Shown here in pieces: positions 55,091-63,834 of a DNA stretch of 64,000 bases. The notes below the pieces were generated by a model. It had not been told where the DNA came from. It did no database searches and saw nothing but the letters and a program-made list of their open reading frames with translations. The number at the start of each line of letters is the position of its first letter. Within the stretch, counting starts at the first letter, position 1. The stretch spans positions 42,315 to 106,314 of the forward strand of contig JAEZHF010000039.1 of the NCBI GenBank assembly GCA_023416745.1, given 5' to 3'. A program made the translations under genes and the position numbers. Source of the DNA: Bacillota bacterium (GTDB lineage: Bacteria > Bacillota > Clostridia > Christensenellales > SZUA-584).

Positions 55091-56590
55091 ATGTCCGGTT
55101 TATTTTACGGCCTGGAGATAGCCAGATCAGCGCTCACAGTCAGCCAGAAGGCCATCAACCTGACTGGCCACAATATATCCAACGCCAACACTGAAGGGTA
55201 TACCCGACAGCGTTTGATTGTGCAGTCCATTGAGCCGGCATCCGCAAACGTCCGGCTTTCGCCGATTGCAAAGGGCATGACTGGCGGTGGTGCGGAGATA
55301 TCGAAGGTTGAGCAGATTCGCAGCGATTATCTGGACCGGCAGTACAGGAACCAGAGCTCAAAGATGGGATACTGGCAGACGCGGTCTGAAGAATTGGAAT
55401 ACATTGAAACGGTGATCAACGAACTGTCGGAAGACAGCAGCATTTCCACTGCGATGGCTGATTTTTTCAACAGCCTGAGTGACCTTTCAATCGACCCGGT
55501 CAGCAAGGAGATCCGCGCCACAGTTCAGCAAAATGCGCTGAAGATGACAGAAACGTTCAATCATTATTATGATCAATTGGTTGAGCTGCAGAATTCGTAC
55601 AATCAATCAATGAAGCTGACCGTGGATGAAATAAACAACCTTGTGACCAACATTGCCAAATACAATGAACAGATATACGCTTATGAGCTTTCGGGCAATG
55701 CGGCCAACGAAATGCGTGATCGCCGGAACCTGATGATCGACCAGCTGTCTGAGCTTGTCAATATCACGGCCACAGAGTCGGCGGACGGCAAGATGATCGT
55801 CAGCTGCGAGGGCACTGATCTGGTGAACCACACCACGGCGACACTGCTGGAGGCACGGCCCGAGCTGACGGGTGAGGTCTCCGGTGAGCCGGGATATTAT
55901 GAGATCTACGTGGGCAGCACAAGCACCGTCTTTAACTATAGCAGCGGCAAACTGCAGGCACTTAAGGATCTGCGTGACAGCACATCGGTGGATAATCTGG
56001 GTATACCGCGCATTCTGCAGAGCCTCAACACTCTGGCGCAAAGTATTGCCGAGCAGTTCAACGCGATTCACAGCACCGGTTACACGATGCCGACCAGCAC
56101 GACGACGTCTCAGACGGGCATTAACCTGTTTAAAGTACCCGCGGGCGGCTACGGCGATATCACAGCGGGCAATTTCTCGCTTTCCGCCGATGTGCTGGAC
56201 AACGTATTCAACATTGCTGCGTCGAGTCAGGTGATTGATCTGTCGGCAGCCAGTACGAATGAGGGTAACAATGTCATCGCACTGGCGATGGTAACGCTGG
56301 CTTCCAGTACCAACGTACCCACTGTGAGCAACTTTGAGAACTACCTGAAAAGCACCGTGGTGGAAGTTGGCATTAAAAGCTCTTCATGCAAAGCGAGTTT
56401 GGAGAGCCAGCAATCGGTTGTGGGTAACCTGAATGACCGCAGGCAGTCGATATCCGGCGTATCGATGGATGAAGAAATGGTAAATCTGGTGTCGTATCAA
56501 CATTCATATTCGGCAGCTGCCCGTGTACTCACGGCAATCGACGAGGCGCTGGAAGTATTGATCAACCGTACGGGCCGAGTAGGCCTGTAA
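55091..56590 (+). CDS. flgK: flagellar hook-associated protein FlgK (HAP1)
   Basis: A 499-residue hook-filament junction protein. The N-terminal axial helix reads LFYGLEIARSALTVSQKAIN with GHNISNANTEGYTRQR; the C-terminus ends SVSMDEEMVNLVSYQHSYSA-like sequence and AIDEALEVLINRTGRVGL, both conserved. The middle is variable. AAAGGAG precedes the ATG. It follows its chaperone gene. Confidence 0.95.
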   Translation: MSGLFYGLEIARSALTVSQKAINLTGHNISNANTEGYTRQRLIVQSIEPASANVRLSPIAKGMTGGGAEISKVEQIRSDYLDRQYRNQSSKMGYWQTRSEELEYIETVINELSEDSSISTAMADFFNSLSDLSIDPVSKEIRATVQQNALKMTETFNHYYDQLVELQNSYNQSMKLTVDEINNLVTNIAKYNEQIYAYELSGNAANEMRDRRNLMIDQLSELVNITATESADGKMIVSCEGTDLVNHTTATLLEARPELTGEVSGEPGYYEIYVGSTSTVFNYSSGKLQALKDLRDSTSVDNLGIPRILQSLNTLAQSIAEQFNAIHSTGYTMPTSTTTSQTGINLFKVPAGGYGDITAGNFSLSADVLDNVFNIAASSQVIDLSAASTNEGNNVIALAMVTLASSTNVPTVSNFENYLKSTVVEVGIKSSSCKASLESQQSVVGNLNDRRQSISGVSMDEEMVNLVSYQHSYSAAARVLTAIDEALEVLINRTGRVGL

Positions 56591-56611
56591 GGGTAAAGGG
56601 AGGTTGTTGAA

Positions 56612-57547
56612 GTGCGGATAACCAATGGAATGATTCATGACAACTATTTGAAAAATTTGAATAATAACATGAGCAGCATGGTCGACGTGCAAACACAGAT
56701 GTCTTCAGGCAAGCGATTAAATAAGCTGTCGGACGACCCTGTTGATGCTGTGTCCGTTTTGCAATACCGTGTGAAGCTTTACAAAGGCGAGCAGTTTATA
56801 GATAACGTTAATAAGGGGCTGACATGGCTGGAACAGACGGAATCGTCGGTGATGGAACTGAATGAGGTTCTCAAGTCGGCATATGAGACGACCATTGAGC
56901 TGTCCAACGATTATATGACCAGTGAGGATAAGCTGGCGGCTGCGGAACTGATTGGCCAGCTGCGTGACCATATTGTGTCTATTGGCAATGCCCAGTCGGG
57001 CGACAAGTATATCTTTGGCGGGTATAACACCAACAAGGTTCCCTTTTCGGTAGACGGCAGCGGAAAGCTATTGTATAACGGTCTGAATTTGGAGGATGTT
57101 ACCAATCCTTTGCTGATTGCTGAAAGCGGCGTCTCTGTTGAATACGAGATAGGGTTCAACTTGAAAATGGATGTGGCTGTTAACGGAACAGAGCTTATCG
57201 GAATGGGTGAGGACAGCATTTACACAATACTGGATAACCTGTATAATGCCCTTAGCAGCGATGCACCAGCGGATGAATTGAGTGGCTATGCCGGTAAGCT
57301 TCTGGCGGGACAAAACCGTGTGTTGGCGACGGCAGCTGATATTGGCGGCCGCGTTAACCGGCTGGAGCTGATTGCCAACAGGTATGAGGAGGACAGCCTG
57401 ATGTACTCTGAGATGAAATCCAAACTGGAGGATGTCGATCAGGCAGAAGCCATAATGAACTTTAAAATGGCTGAGTACGTATATTCTGCGGCGCTTCAGA
57501 TTGGTTCAAAGATCATCCAGCCGTCACTTGTCGATTTTCTCAAATAA
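56612..57547 (+). CDS. flgL: flagellar hook-associated protein FlgL (HAP3)
   Basis: A 311-residue junction protein with flagellin-like ends: MRITNGMIHDNYLKNLNNNM and QMSSGKRLNKLSDDPVDAVS at the N-terminus, and AIMNFKMAEYVYSAALQIGS at the C-terminus. The start is GTG at 56612, eight bases after GGGAGG. It follows flgK by 21 bases and precedes fliW. Confidence 0.95.
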   Translation: MRITNGMIHDNYLKNLNNNMSSMVDVQTQMSSGKRLNKLSDDPVDAVSVLQYRVKLYKGEQFIDNVNKGLTWLEQTESSVMELNEVLKSAYETTIELSNDYMTSEDKLAAAELIGQLRDHIVSIGNAQSGDKYIFGGYNTNKVPFSVDGSGKLLYNGLNLEDVTNPLLIAESGVSVEYEIGFNLKMDVAVNGTELIGMGEDSIYTILDNLYNALSSDAPADELSGYAGKLLAGQNRVLATAADIGGRVNRLELIANRYEEDSLMYSEMKSKLEDVDQAEAIMNFKMAEYVYSAALQIGSKIIQPSLVDFLK

Positions 57548-57571
57548 TTGCTGGAGATCAGGAGGAAGCAT

Positions 57572-58057
57572 ATGATAATTGAAACCGACCGCTTTGGAAG
57601 CTTTGATACCAAAGACAATAAAATGATTGAATTTCCGTTGGGGATACCGGGGTTTGAAGAGCTGCACAGCTTTATTATACTGGAGATAGCCCAGACCAAG
57701 CCGATCTACTGGCTCCAGTCGACGGAAAACAAGCATATTGCTCTGCCGGTGATATTGACTTTTGAGGTGCTGGACGACTATTATATTGATATCCGGGAAA
57801 ACGAGCTGGAGGATCTGTTCGTGGAAAGCCAGAACGACCTGTTGGTGATGAATGTTGTGGTGATCCCGGAAAATGTGGAGGCTATGACGGTAAATCTGGC
57901 GGCTCCTATTGTCATCAACACCAGGCGTGGAATCGGCAAGCAGATTATTGTGGATGCACAGGCTCTCCCGATCCGCTGGCCTGTGTATGATGCCATCATG
58001 AAGAGTTTGCTTAAGGAGGAGGTTCAGGATGCTGGTACTGTCCAGGAAACCAGGTGA
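57572..58057 (+). CDS. fliW: flagellar assembly factor FliW (CsrA antagonist)
   Basis: A 161-residue protein. Typical blocks are FPLGIPGFEELHSFIILEI, PIYWLQSTENKHIALPVILT and NLAAPIVINTRRGIGKQIIV. FliW binds CsrA and relieves repression of flagellin translation; it also binds flagellin. The ATG at 57572 is preceded by AGGAGGAA. Its 3' end overlaps csrA by 29 bases, so the pair is made together. Confidence 0.95.
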   Translation: MIIETDRFGSFDTKDNKMIEFPLGIPGFEELHSFIILEIAQTKPIYWLQSTENKHIALPVILTFEVLDDYYIDIRENELEDLFVESQNDLLVMNVVVIPENVEAMTVNLAAPIVINTRRGIGKQIIVDAQALPIRWPVYDAIMKSLLKEEVQDAGTVQETR

Positions 58058-58244
58058 AGGGATCGCGCTGAATCAGGATATTTCAATTGAGATCCTTGCA
58101 ATTGAAGGGGACAGGGTGCGCATCGGAATACAGGCTCCAAAAGAAATGCGTATTTACCGTAAGGAACTGCTGGATCAGACGATAGATATCAACAGAACAG
58201 CGATTCATACGCCCACAATCACGTTCAACACAACCCGCCCCTAA
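58029..58244 (+). CDS. csrA: carbon storage regulator CsrA
   Basis: A 71-residue RNA-binding homodimer. MLVLSRKPGEGI gives the N-terminal RNA-contact Arg6, and RVRIGIQAPKEMRIYRKEL includes the second conserved Arg near residue 44. The C-terminal extension of about 15 residues fits the FliW-type CsrA. It blocks ribosome access at GGA-bearing hairpins, and the flagellin leader nearby has one. AGGAGG for csrA lies inside fliW. Confidence 0.96.
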   Translation: MLVLSRKPGEGIALNQDISIEILAIEGDRVRIGIQAPKEMRIYRKELLDQTIDINRTAIHTPTITFNTTRP

Positions 58245-58264
58245 GTGGCTGTTTGATTAGAATG

Positions 58265-58307
58265 CAAGCCTTTCGGTACGAATGTGACCGGAGGGCTTAT
58301 TTTTTTA
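58265..58307 (+). terminator. intrinsic terminator after csrA
   Basis: Stem AAGCCTTTCGGT / ACCGGAGGGCTT with wobble and mismatch, loop ACGAATGTG, followed by ATTTTTTT. It closes the flagellar cluster transcript. Confidence 0.75.
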
Positions 58308-59035
58308 CACCCGAGGGCGCAGAATGGCGGCAGGATACTATCATAAACTTTCGGCAGGGCCTCCGGTAAACCACGAGCATATAGCTACAGATAGCATCTG
58401 CAAGATTCGGGGGTCTGTCTGTGCCAAAACATTTGGCCTCATATACCAAGAAGCCCCACAAAGCAGATAGTGCGGGGGCGGAATGCCATCTCGCGGCATG
58501 CGGGCCGCTTTTAGCGGGCTGCATCGTATTAAACCCATACGAAAAGGGGGTGCCTTTTCAGAAATGCTGAGGTGCTTGACGGGCAGCCAATAATAGCTCT
58601 TCCGATGTCCGGACATGTGTACCGATTCCGTCAGTAGCGGTACTCCGCACATAGAATATCCCTGCATCTTCCGGTCTGCTGCATCTAACACATAATTCAC
58701 AGTCCTTTGGCGCTTCAGCAAATGCGGGTCTGCACTGCGACGCTCCCATTATGCAGCTCCGACCGGTTTTGAAACCGCCTCATCAGCGCACAGTTTTCGG
58801 CACCGCTGTTTTGCGTGCTGTCGATACCAGCTTTTTCTGATGCCGCCATGCAACATCTCCCCACATTGGCTTCTGCCCGTGCTCCCATCCCGATGCGGCA
58901 CGATACGATACGGCCAGGTGAAGCAGGCAGCCGCCCGATATACCTGTTCGCAACACGTCTTATTTTCAACTGGGGCCTATCTATTCTCCATTGTATAGAT
59001 TTTTAATTGTCGGTTAGTCAGGAATTTACGGTGAC
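58308..59035. other. gene-poor gap between csrA and flagellin
   Basis: About 730 bases between two terminators hold no gene I can support. Several overlapping minus-strand frames (for example 58341-58721, 58558-58749, 58715-58969) lack good starts and ribosome binding sites, and none is long. Their crowding on one strand in successive frames could mark a decayed gene, but I recognise no family. Confidence 0.5.
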
Positions 59036-59076
59036 ACAAAAAAAGCACCGGCCAGATGACCGGTGGCTTTTTTTGT
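59036..59076. terminator. bidirectional terminator after flagellin
   Basis: Stem AGCCACCGG / CCGGTGCTT type with loop around TCATCTGG, flanked by A-run and T-run on both strands (seven T residues on either side). It ends the minus-strand flagellin transcript. Confidence 0.8.
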
Positions 59077-59124
59077 GATAAACGCGGGGTGTTCGGTAGG
59101 GGCGAAGCACCCGTTGCGTTTTTC

Positions 59125-60243
59125 TTACCTGAGGAGAGAGAGTACGTTCTGCGGCGCCTGGTTGGCCTGAGCCAACATTGCCGTAGCTGCCTGCACGAGG
59201 ATGTTGTTCTTCGTGAAGCTTGTCATCTCTTTAGCCATGTCGAGGTCGCGGATGCGGCTCTCGGCAGCCTGCAGGTTCTCGGACGACGTATCCAGGTTGT
59301 TGATCTTGTGCTCGAGTCTGTTCTGCGTGGCGCCAAGTGTAGCACGCTGGGTCGAAACCGAGTTGATCGCGGTGTTGACGGACGTGATGGCCGTCGCCGC
59401 AGAGCTCTGAGTATCGATCGCGCTGGCCGTCAGGCTAAGAGCCGAAGACGTCATGCTGCTGATCGTGATGGACAGGTTGTCGTTTTCATTGGCACCTGTC
59501 TGAATTTTGGCTGAATTGCCAGCGACTGTGAAATCGAGGGTATCGCCAACGAACGAATCCGCTGCATGTGAGCTCATTTCCACGGAGACGGTTCGGCCGC
59601 CGCCAAAGTCGAGGGTGAACGCGCCGCCGCCGGCTGCCGGCTGCGCGAAGGCGATGGTTGTAGTCCCTAATGTCGCCGTATAAGGCGTGCCTGCAACACC
59701 GGGGCGAGCGAACGTGATCGTGTGTGCGCCTGCCGCGAAACCTTGGATAGAGACATCTGTGACGCCCTGCATACCCGGCTGAATTTCGCTGGCTGCTCCA
59801 TCAATTGTTGCTGTCGAGCCAAAGGTACCATCGAGCAGCTTCTTGCCGTTGAACGCTGTTTTGCCGGCAATGTCATCGATCTCCTGCTTGAGCTGTGTAA
59901 ACTCTGCATTCAGAGCCGCGCGGTCAACGCCATCATCGTTGGTGTCCGAAGCGGACTGTGTGGCCAGCTCACGCATACGCTGCAGTATGGAGTGGGTCTC
60001 GGTAAGCGCGCCTTCCGCCGTCTGTACGAGGGAGATCGCGTCTTCGCTGTTCTTGGAGGCCATGTTCAGGCCGCGGATCTGGGCTCTCATCTTCTCGGAG
60101 ATGGCCAGGCCGGCAGCGTCGTCGCCCGCTCTGTTGATGCGGTAACCCGAGCTCAGCTTTTCAGTCGATTTCGCCGTGCTTGTGTTGTTGATGGCATACT
60201 GGCGGTGCGTGTTCATCGCCATAATGTTGTTGTTAATACGCAT
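59125..60243 (-). CDS. hag: flagellin
   Basis: A 372-residue flagellin, the filament subunit. Conserved ends: MRINNNIMAMNTHRQYAINN, KLSSGYRINRAGDDAAGLAI and, at the C-terminus, LDMAKEMTSFTKNNILVQAA with AQANQAPQNVLSLLR. The middle (about residues 145-255) is a small Gly/Ala/Thr-rich beta domain exposed on the filament. The ATG at 60243 has GGAGG upstream; the frame extends into the leader without homology. It has an exact sigma-D promoter and a CsrA-type hairpin leader. It lies opposite to its neighbours, between csrA and fliF. Confidence 0.97.
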   Translation of the reverse strand: MRINNNIMAMNTHRQYAINNTSTAKSTEKLSSGYRINRAGDDAAGLAISEKMRAQIRGLNMASKNSEDAISLVQTAEGALTETHSILQRMRELATQSASDTNDDGVDRAALNAEFTQLKQEIDDIAGKTAFNGKKLLDGTFGSTATIDGAASEIQPGMQGVTDVSIQGFAAGAHTITFARPGVAGTPYTATLGTTTIAFAQPAAGGGAFTLDFGGGRTVSVEMSSHAADSFVGDTLDFTVAGNSAKIQTGANENDNLSITISSMTSSALSLTASAIDTQSSAATAITSVNTAINSVSTQRATLGATQNRLEHKINNLDTSSENLQAAESRIRDLDMAKEMTSFTKNNILVQAATAMLAQANQAPQNVLSLLR

Positions 60244-60249
60244 AGTTCT

Positions 60250-60287
60250 TTTTCCTCCATGAATTTTTTTATTTAGCATCCTTGCTA
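60250..60287 (-). promoter_or_regulatory. probable CsrA-binding sites in the flagellin leader
   Basis: On the minus strand TAGCA-AGGA-TGCTA (60287-60274) forms a perfect five-base-pair hairpin with an AGGA loop, the classical CsrA target. A second GGA site, ATGGAGGA (60257-60250), is the flagellin ribosome binding site. Two sites about 20 bases apart fit bridging by a CsrA dimer. Binding is inferred from the motif and from csrA/fliW next door. Confidence 0.7.
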
Positions 60288-60356
60288 TTTTCGCTTGATT
60301 CTTGTCCCCCAGTTTTTGGCGCCTTGTTTACGGGGGCTTTGAACCTTACACCATAC

Positions 60357-60383
60357 ATATCGGCTCAAAATTCCGGGACTTTA
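60357..60383 (-). promoter_or_regulatory. sigma-D (sigma-28) promoter of flagellin
   Basis: Minus strand: TAAA (60383-60380), exactly 15 bases, GCCGATAT (60364-60357). This is the consensus sigma-28 promoter. Transcription should start near 60350, giving a leader of about 105 bases. Confidence 0.9.
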
Positions 60384-60499
60384 ACGGAAAATACAAAAAA
60401 ATGATTCAGGACGCTTTTTTTGTTTATTAATAAGTCGGACTCTCTCATATATAGATAAGTAAATATATGAACTGAAATAATATATTGTAGGGATGTATT

Positions 60500-62074
60500 A
60501 TGGCAAACGCGCTGACGAAGCTACCGTCAAAGATTCTGGAATCTTTCAAAAAAATGAACAAAGGCCAAAAGACTCGCATTGTCGTGCTGGCCGTGCTCAT
60601 CATCGTTATCATCATTGCAGTTTCCGTTTTTCTGAACCAAAAAAGCTATACGGTGCTTTACAGCGGCATGGAACCGTCTGACGCGGGTGAGGTTTTGTCG
60701 ACCCTTTCGGAGATGGGAGTGGACGCCAAAGCGCAGGGAAATGACACCATACTGGTGGCGGAAGACCAGGCGGACTCCGTGCGTATGCAGCTGGCGGCTC
60801 AAGGGTATCCCGATACCGGCGTCAGCTATGATATTTTTCAGAACGCTTCGGGTCTTGGCGTGACCGACATGGAAAAGCAGGTGTACTACCAGTTCCAGAT
60901 TCAGGAGAATCTGCGTCAGACCATCAATAAAATGAGCAAGGTGGATGACTCGGTGGTCAATATCGACCTCGGTGAAGACAGCTCATACGTGCTTTCAGAT
61001 AATAAAAAGCCGGCCACAGCGTCGGTTATGTTGACGCTTAAAAATGGTCAGAAGCTGGACAGCGGTGAGGTGGAGGCTATCGCAGAGCTGGTCTCCAACA
61101 GCATATCCGGTATGAGTGTGGAAGACATTCGCATTGTGGACTCACAGATGAACCTGTATAAAGCGGGCGGCGATTCCGTCGCGTCCAGCGTGGATACGCA
61201 GATGGGGCTGCAGTCCAGTGTCCAGCAGCAGCTTCAAAATCAGGTTATCAATTTGCTGAGTCCCGTTTTTGGTGAAGACAATGTGCTGGCTGAAGTGAAT
61301 GTCCAGCTCAATTTCGACAACAAGGTGACGGAGTCGGTGCAGTTTGAGCCGCCGGCGGAGGGTACGGAAGGCCTGGTCGTGAGCATGAAGGAACTGATTG
61401 AGGCGATCGGAAGTGATCAGCAGAGCGGCAGTGTGGCAGGATTGGATGCAAACGGGTCAGCATCCGAGTATCTGGCTGCATTGGAGGGGGACGGTGAATC
61501 CGCCTACTACAATATATCGCGCGAGGCCAACTATGAGCTCAACCAGACCAAGACGCAGATTGAGGAAGCCAAGGGCAAGATTGAGGATCTGTCCGTGTCC
61601 GTGGTGATTAACAGCAACGGCGCCGAAGATTATACCTCAGAAGCTATCGCGCTGGTGGCCACAGCCATCGGTGTTCCCGAGGACCGCGTTACCGTCCAGA
61701 TGCTGCCCTTCCAGGAAGCAGCTCAGAGTGACGAGGTTGCAAACGCGATGCAGCTGCAGCAGGAAATGCTCAGCAGTGTACAGAACGCATCCACGATGCG
61801 GCTGGTGATCATGGCAGTGACGGGGCTGGTCGTCATTATCATATTGTTCATGATCATACGCATGTTTCGCAGGAACAAAGCGCCGGAAGGCGGGTTGGAA
61901 TATATGGCGGATGAGGTCATCATACCGGGCGCTCTGCCTGTGCATGATGACGGGGATGTAAACCTAGACGATCTGGATTCGGCGGACAACAAGATGTCGA
62001 TACTGGAAGACTACATTGGCAAAAACCCTGAGTCGGTAGCAAACCTGCTGCGCAACTGGCTTAACGAGGAATAA
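60500..62074 (+). CDS. fliF: flagellar MS-ring protein FliF
   Basis: A 524-residue MS-ring protein. First transmembrane helix VLAVLIIVIIIAVSVFLNQK near residues 30-50; ring-building motifs YTVLYSGMEPSDAGEVLSTL and ISREANYELNQTKTQIEEAK are visible. The second helix MRLVIMAVTGLVVIIILFMI is near residue 435. The C-terminal FliG-binding peptide ends ESVANLLRNWLNEE. AGGGATG lies upstream. It begins a second plus-strand unit, away from fliE. Confidence 0.96.
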   Translation: MANALTKLPSKILESFKKMNKGQKTRIVVLAVLIIVIIIAVSVFLNQKSYTVLYSGMEPSDAGEVLSTLSEMGVDAKAQGNDTILVAEDQADSVRMQLAAQGYPDTGVSYDIFQNASGLGVTDMEKQVYYQFQIQENLRQTINKMSKVDDSVVNIDLGEDSSYVLSDNKKPATASVMLTLKNGQKLDSGEVEAIAELVSNSISGMSVEDIRIVDSQMNLYKAGGDSVASSVDTQMGLQSSVQQQLQNQVINLLSPVFGEDNVLAEVNVQLNFDNKVTESVQFEPPAEGTEGLVVSMKELIEAIGSDQQSGSVAGLDANGSASEYLAALEGDGESAYYNISREANYELNQTKTQIEEAKGKIEDLSVSVVINSNGAEDYTSEAIALVATAIGVPEDRVTVQMLPFQEAAQSDEVANAMQLQQEMLSSVQNASTMRLVIMAVTGLVVIIILFMIIRMFRRNKAPEGGLEYMADEVIIPGALPVHDDGDVNLDDLDSADNKMSILEDYIGKNPESVANLLRNWLNEE

Positions 62075-62089
62075 TACGGAGAGTGTGCA

Positions 62090-63097
62090 ATGGTACGCGA
62101 GAGAATATCGACAAAAGAAAAAGCAGCCGTACTGATGATCACGATGGGCAAGGAGCGCGCTGCAAAGATCTATAAGTTTCTGTCTGATGAAGAAATCGAG
62201 CAGCTGACACTGGCCATCACCACGATGAGGCGCGTGGAGCCTGAGACCAAGGAGTCGGTGGTGGACGAGTTCTTTCAGATGTGCATCGCGCGCAAATATA
62301 TTTCCGAGGGCGGCATCGATTACGCGCGGGAGATATTGGCGAAGGCATTTGGCGAAGATCGCACCAACGATCTTATCATGAAGCTGTCGTCGTCTCTGCG
62401 CGTGAAACCGTTTGACTTTATACGCAAGGCGGAAGTCACACAGGTGCTCAACTTTCTGCAGAACGAGCATCCGCAGACCATCGCACTGATACTCTCATAC
62501 CTTGAGCCCAAGTACGCGGCCAACATATTGGCGAACCTGCCGCTGGACAAGCAGACAAGCGTCATCGCCCGTATCGCCAATATGGGTTCAACGTCTCCCG
62601 AATACATTAAGGAAACAGAGCGCGTGCTGGAGAAAAAGCTGTCGTCGATGAACTTTGGCGACCAGACCTCCGCGGGCGGCATTGACAGCCTTGTCAACAT
62701 ACTGAACAGTGTAGACCGCGGTACGGAACGGCATCTACTCGAGTCGCTGGAAGAAACGGACGCCGAGCTGGTTGAAGAGATCAGAAAGCGCATGTTCGTG
62801 TTCGAAGATATCGTCAAGCTGGGCAACCAGGCCGTTCAGCGCGTGCTGAAGGAGATCGACAACCGCGACCTGGCTGTGGCGCTCAAAGGCTCGTCGTCAG
62901 AGGTATCCAATGTGATATTTGGCAACATCTCCAACCGTCTGCAGGAAATGATCAAGGAAGATATGGAGTTTATGGGTCCCATTCGCGTCAGAGACGTGGA
63001 AGAGGCGCAGCAGAAGATTGTCAATGTGATACGGCAGCTTGACGATGCCGGAGAGATCATTATATCGCGCGGCTCGGAGGATGAACTCATTGTTTAA
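62090..63097 (+). CDS. fliG: flagellar motor switch protein FliG
   Basis: A 335-residue rotor protein. The N-terminal domain binds FliF; the middle has the EHPQTIALILSYLEPKYAAN (EHPQ) motif; the C-terminal torque helix contains the charged residues in FEDIVKLGNQAVQRVLKEID. GGAGAG precedes the ATG. It lies 15 bases after fliF and overlaps the start of fliH. Confidence 0.97.
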   Translation: MVRERISTKEKAAVLMITMGKERAAKIYKFLSDEEIEQLTLAITTMRRVEPETKESVVDEFFQMCIARKYISEGGIDYAREILAKAFGEDRTNDLIMKLSSSLRVKPFDFIRKAEVTQVLNFLQNEHPQTIALILSYLEPKYAANILANLPLDKQTSVIARIANMGSTSPEYIKETERVLEKKLSSMNFGDQTSAGGIDSLVNILNSVDRGTERHLLESLEETDAELVEEIRKRMFVFEDIVKLGNQAVQRVLKEIDNRDLAVALKGSSSEVSNVIFGNISNRLQEMIKEDMEFMGPIRVRDVEEAQQKIVNVIRQLDDAGEIIISRGSEDELIV

Positions 63098-63833
63098 GAT
63101 CGATAAAACGCTCGTTGACAATATGAATCAAAACCGGTCGTTTATCGTCATCACACACAAGGAAACAAGGAAGGAGTCAGGTGGCGCTTCTGAGATGATG
63201 TTGGGCGAAGCGGCGCTTCTGGACAGCGATATCCAGATACCGCAGCCGGTGCGCGACAAAGCCCGCGACCTGCTGCATGGTGCGCAGGCTAAGGCTCAGC
63301 AGATTCTGCAGGGGGCCACGGCCCGGGCTGAGGAAATAAAAAACGTAGCACGACAGGAAGGCTGCGATGCGGGTATGGCGGACGCAGCCGCAAAAATCGC
63401 TGAAGAAACAGCGGCGCAGAATGAGGAAGCCCGGGTGCTGATCGAGGAAACCGCGCATTACCGTGAGGAATTGTACGGCCAGCTTCAGGAGAGTGTGCTG
63501 CCGTTGGCCATGGATATTGCGGAAAAAATTATTAACATTCAATTACAAAAAGACGATAGAGTCTATATGGAGATTGCCAAAAAGGCAGTCCTGGGATTGA
63601 AACAGTCGGATGATTTCATGCTCCGTGTAAGCCGTGGGGAGTTCGACAAGTACTTCAGGGACGGCGGACAGTGGCTGCGTGAAGGAACGGATTGCGGCGA
63701 TTTCGAGGCGGTATGCGATCCGTCGCTGGAACCGGGCGACCTTGTGATCGAGTCAAACGACGAGGTCATAAACGCAGGTATCGCAATGCAGCTGGATAAA
63801 ACCCGGCAGTATCTGAAAGAGCAGGTGGAGTAG
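63090..63833 (+). CDS. fliH: flagellar assembly protein FliH
   Basis: A 247-residue FliI regulator. It has a long Ala/Gln/Glu-rich coiled coil (LLHGAQAKAQQILQGATARA) and a C-terminal FliH/V-ATPase-E-like domain (PLAMDIAEKIINIQLQKDDR; DDFMLRVSRGEFDKYF). The start is ambiguous: the TTG at 63090 is nine bases after GGAGG, whereas the ATG at 63081 abuts it. TTG is preferred. It overlaps fliG by eight bases and precedes fliI by one base. Confidence 0.88.
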   Translation: MFKIDKTLVDNMNQNRSFIVITHKETRKESGGASEMMLGEAALLDSDIQIPQPVRDKARDLLHGAQAKAQQILQGATARAEEIKNVARQEGCDAGMADAAAKIAEETAAQNEEARVLIEETAHYREELYGQLQESVLPLAMDIAEKIINIQLQKDDRVYMEIAKKAVLGLKQSDDFMLRVSRGEFDKYFRDGGQWLREGTDCGDFEAVCDPSLEPGDLVIESNDEVINAGIAMQLDKTRQYLKEQVE

Positions 63834-63834
63834 C

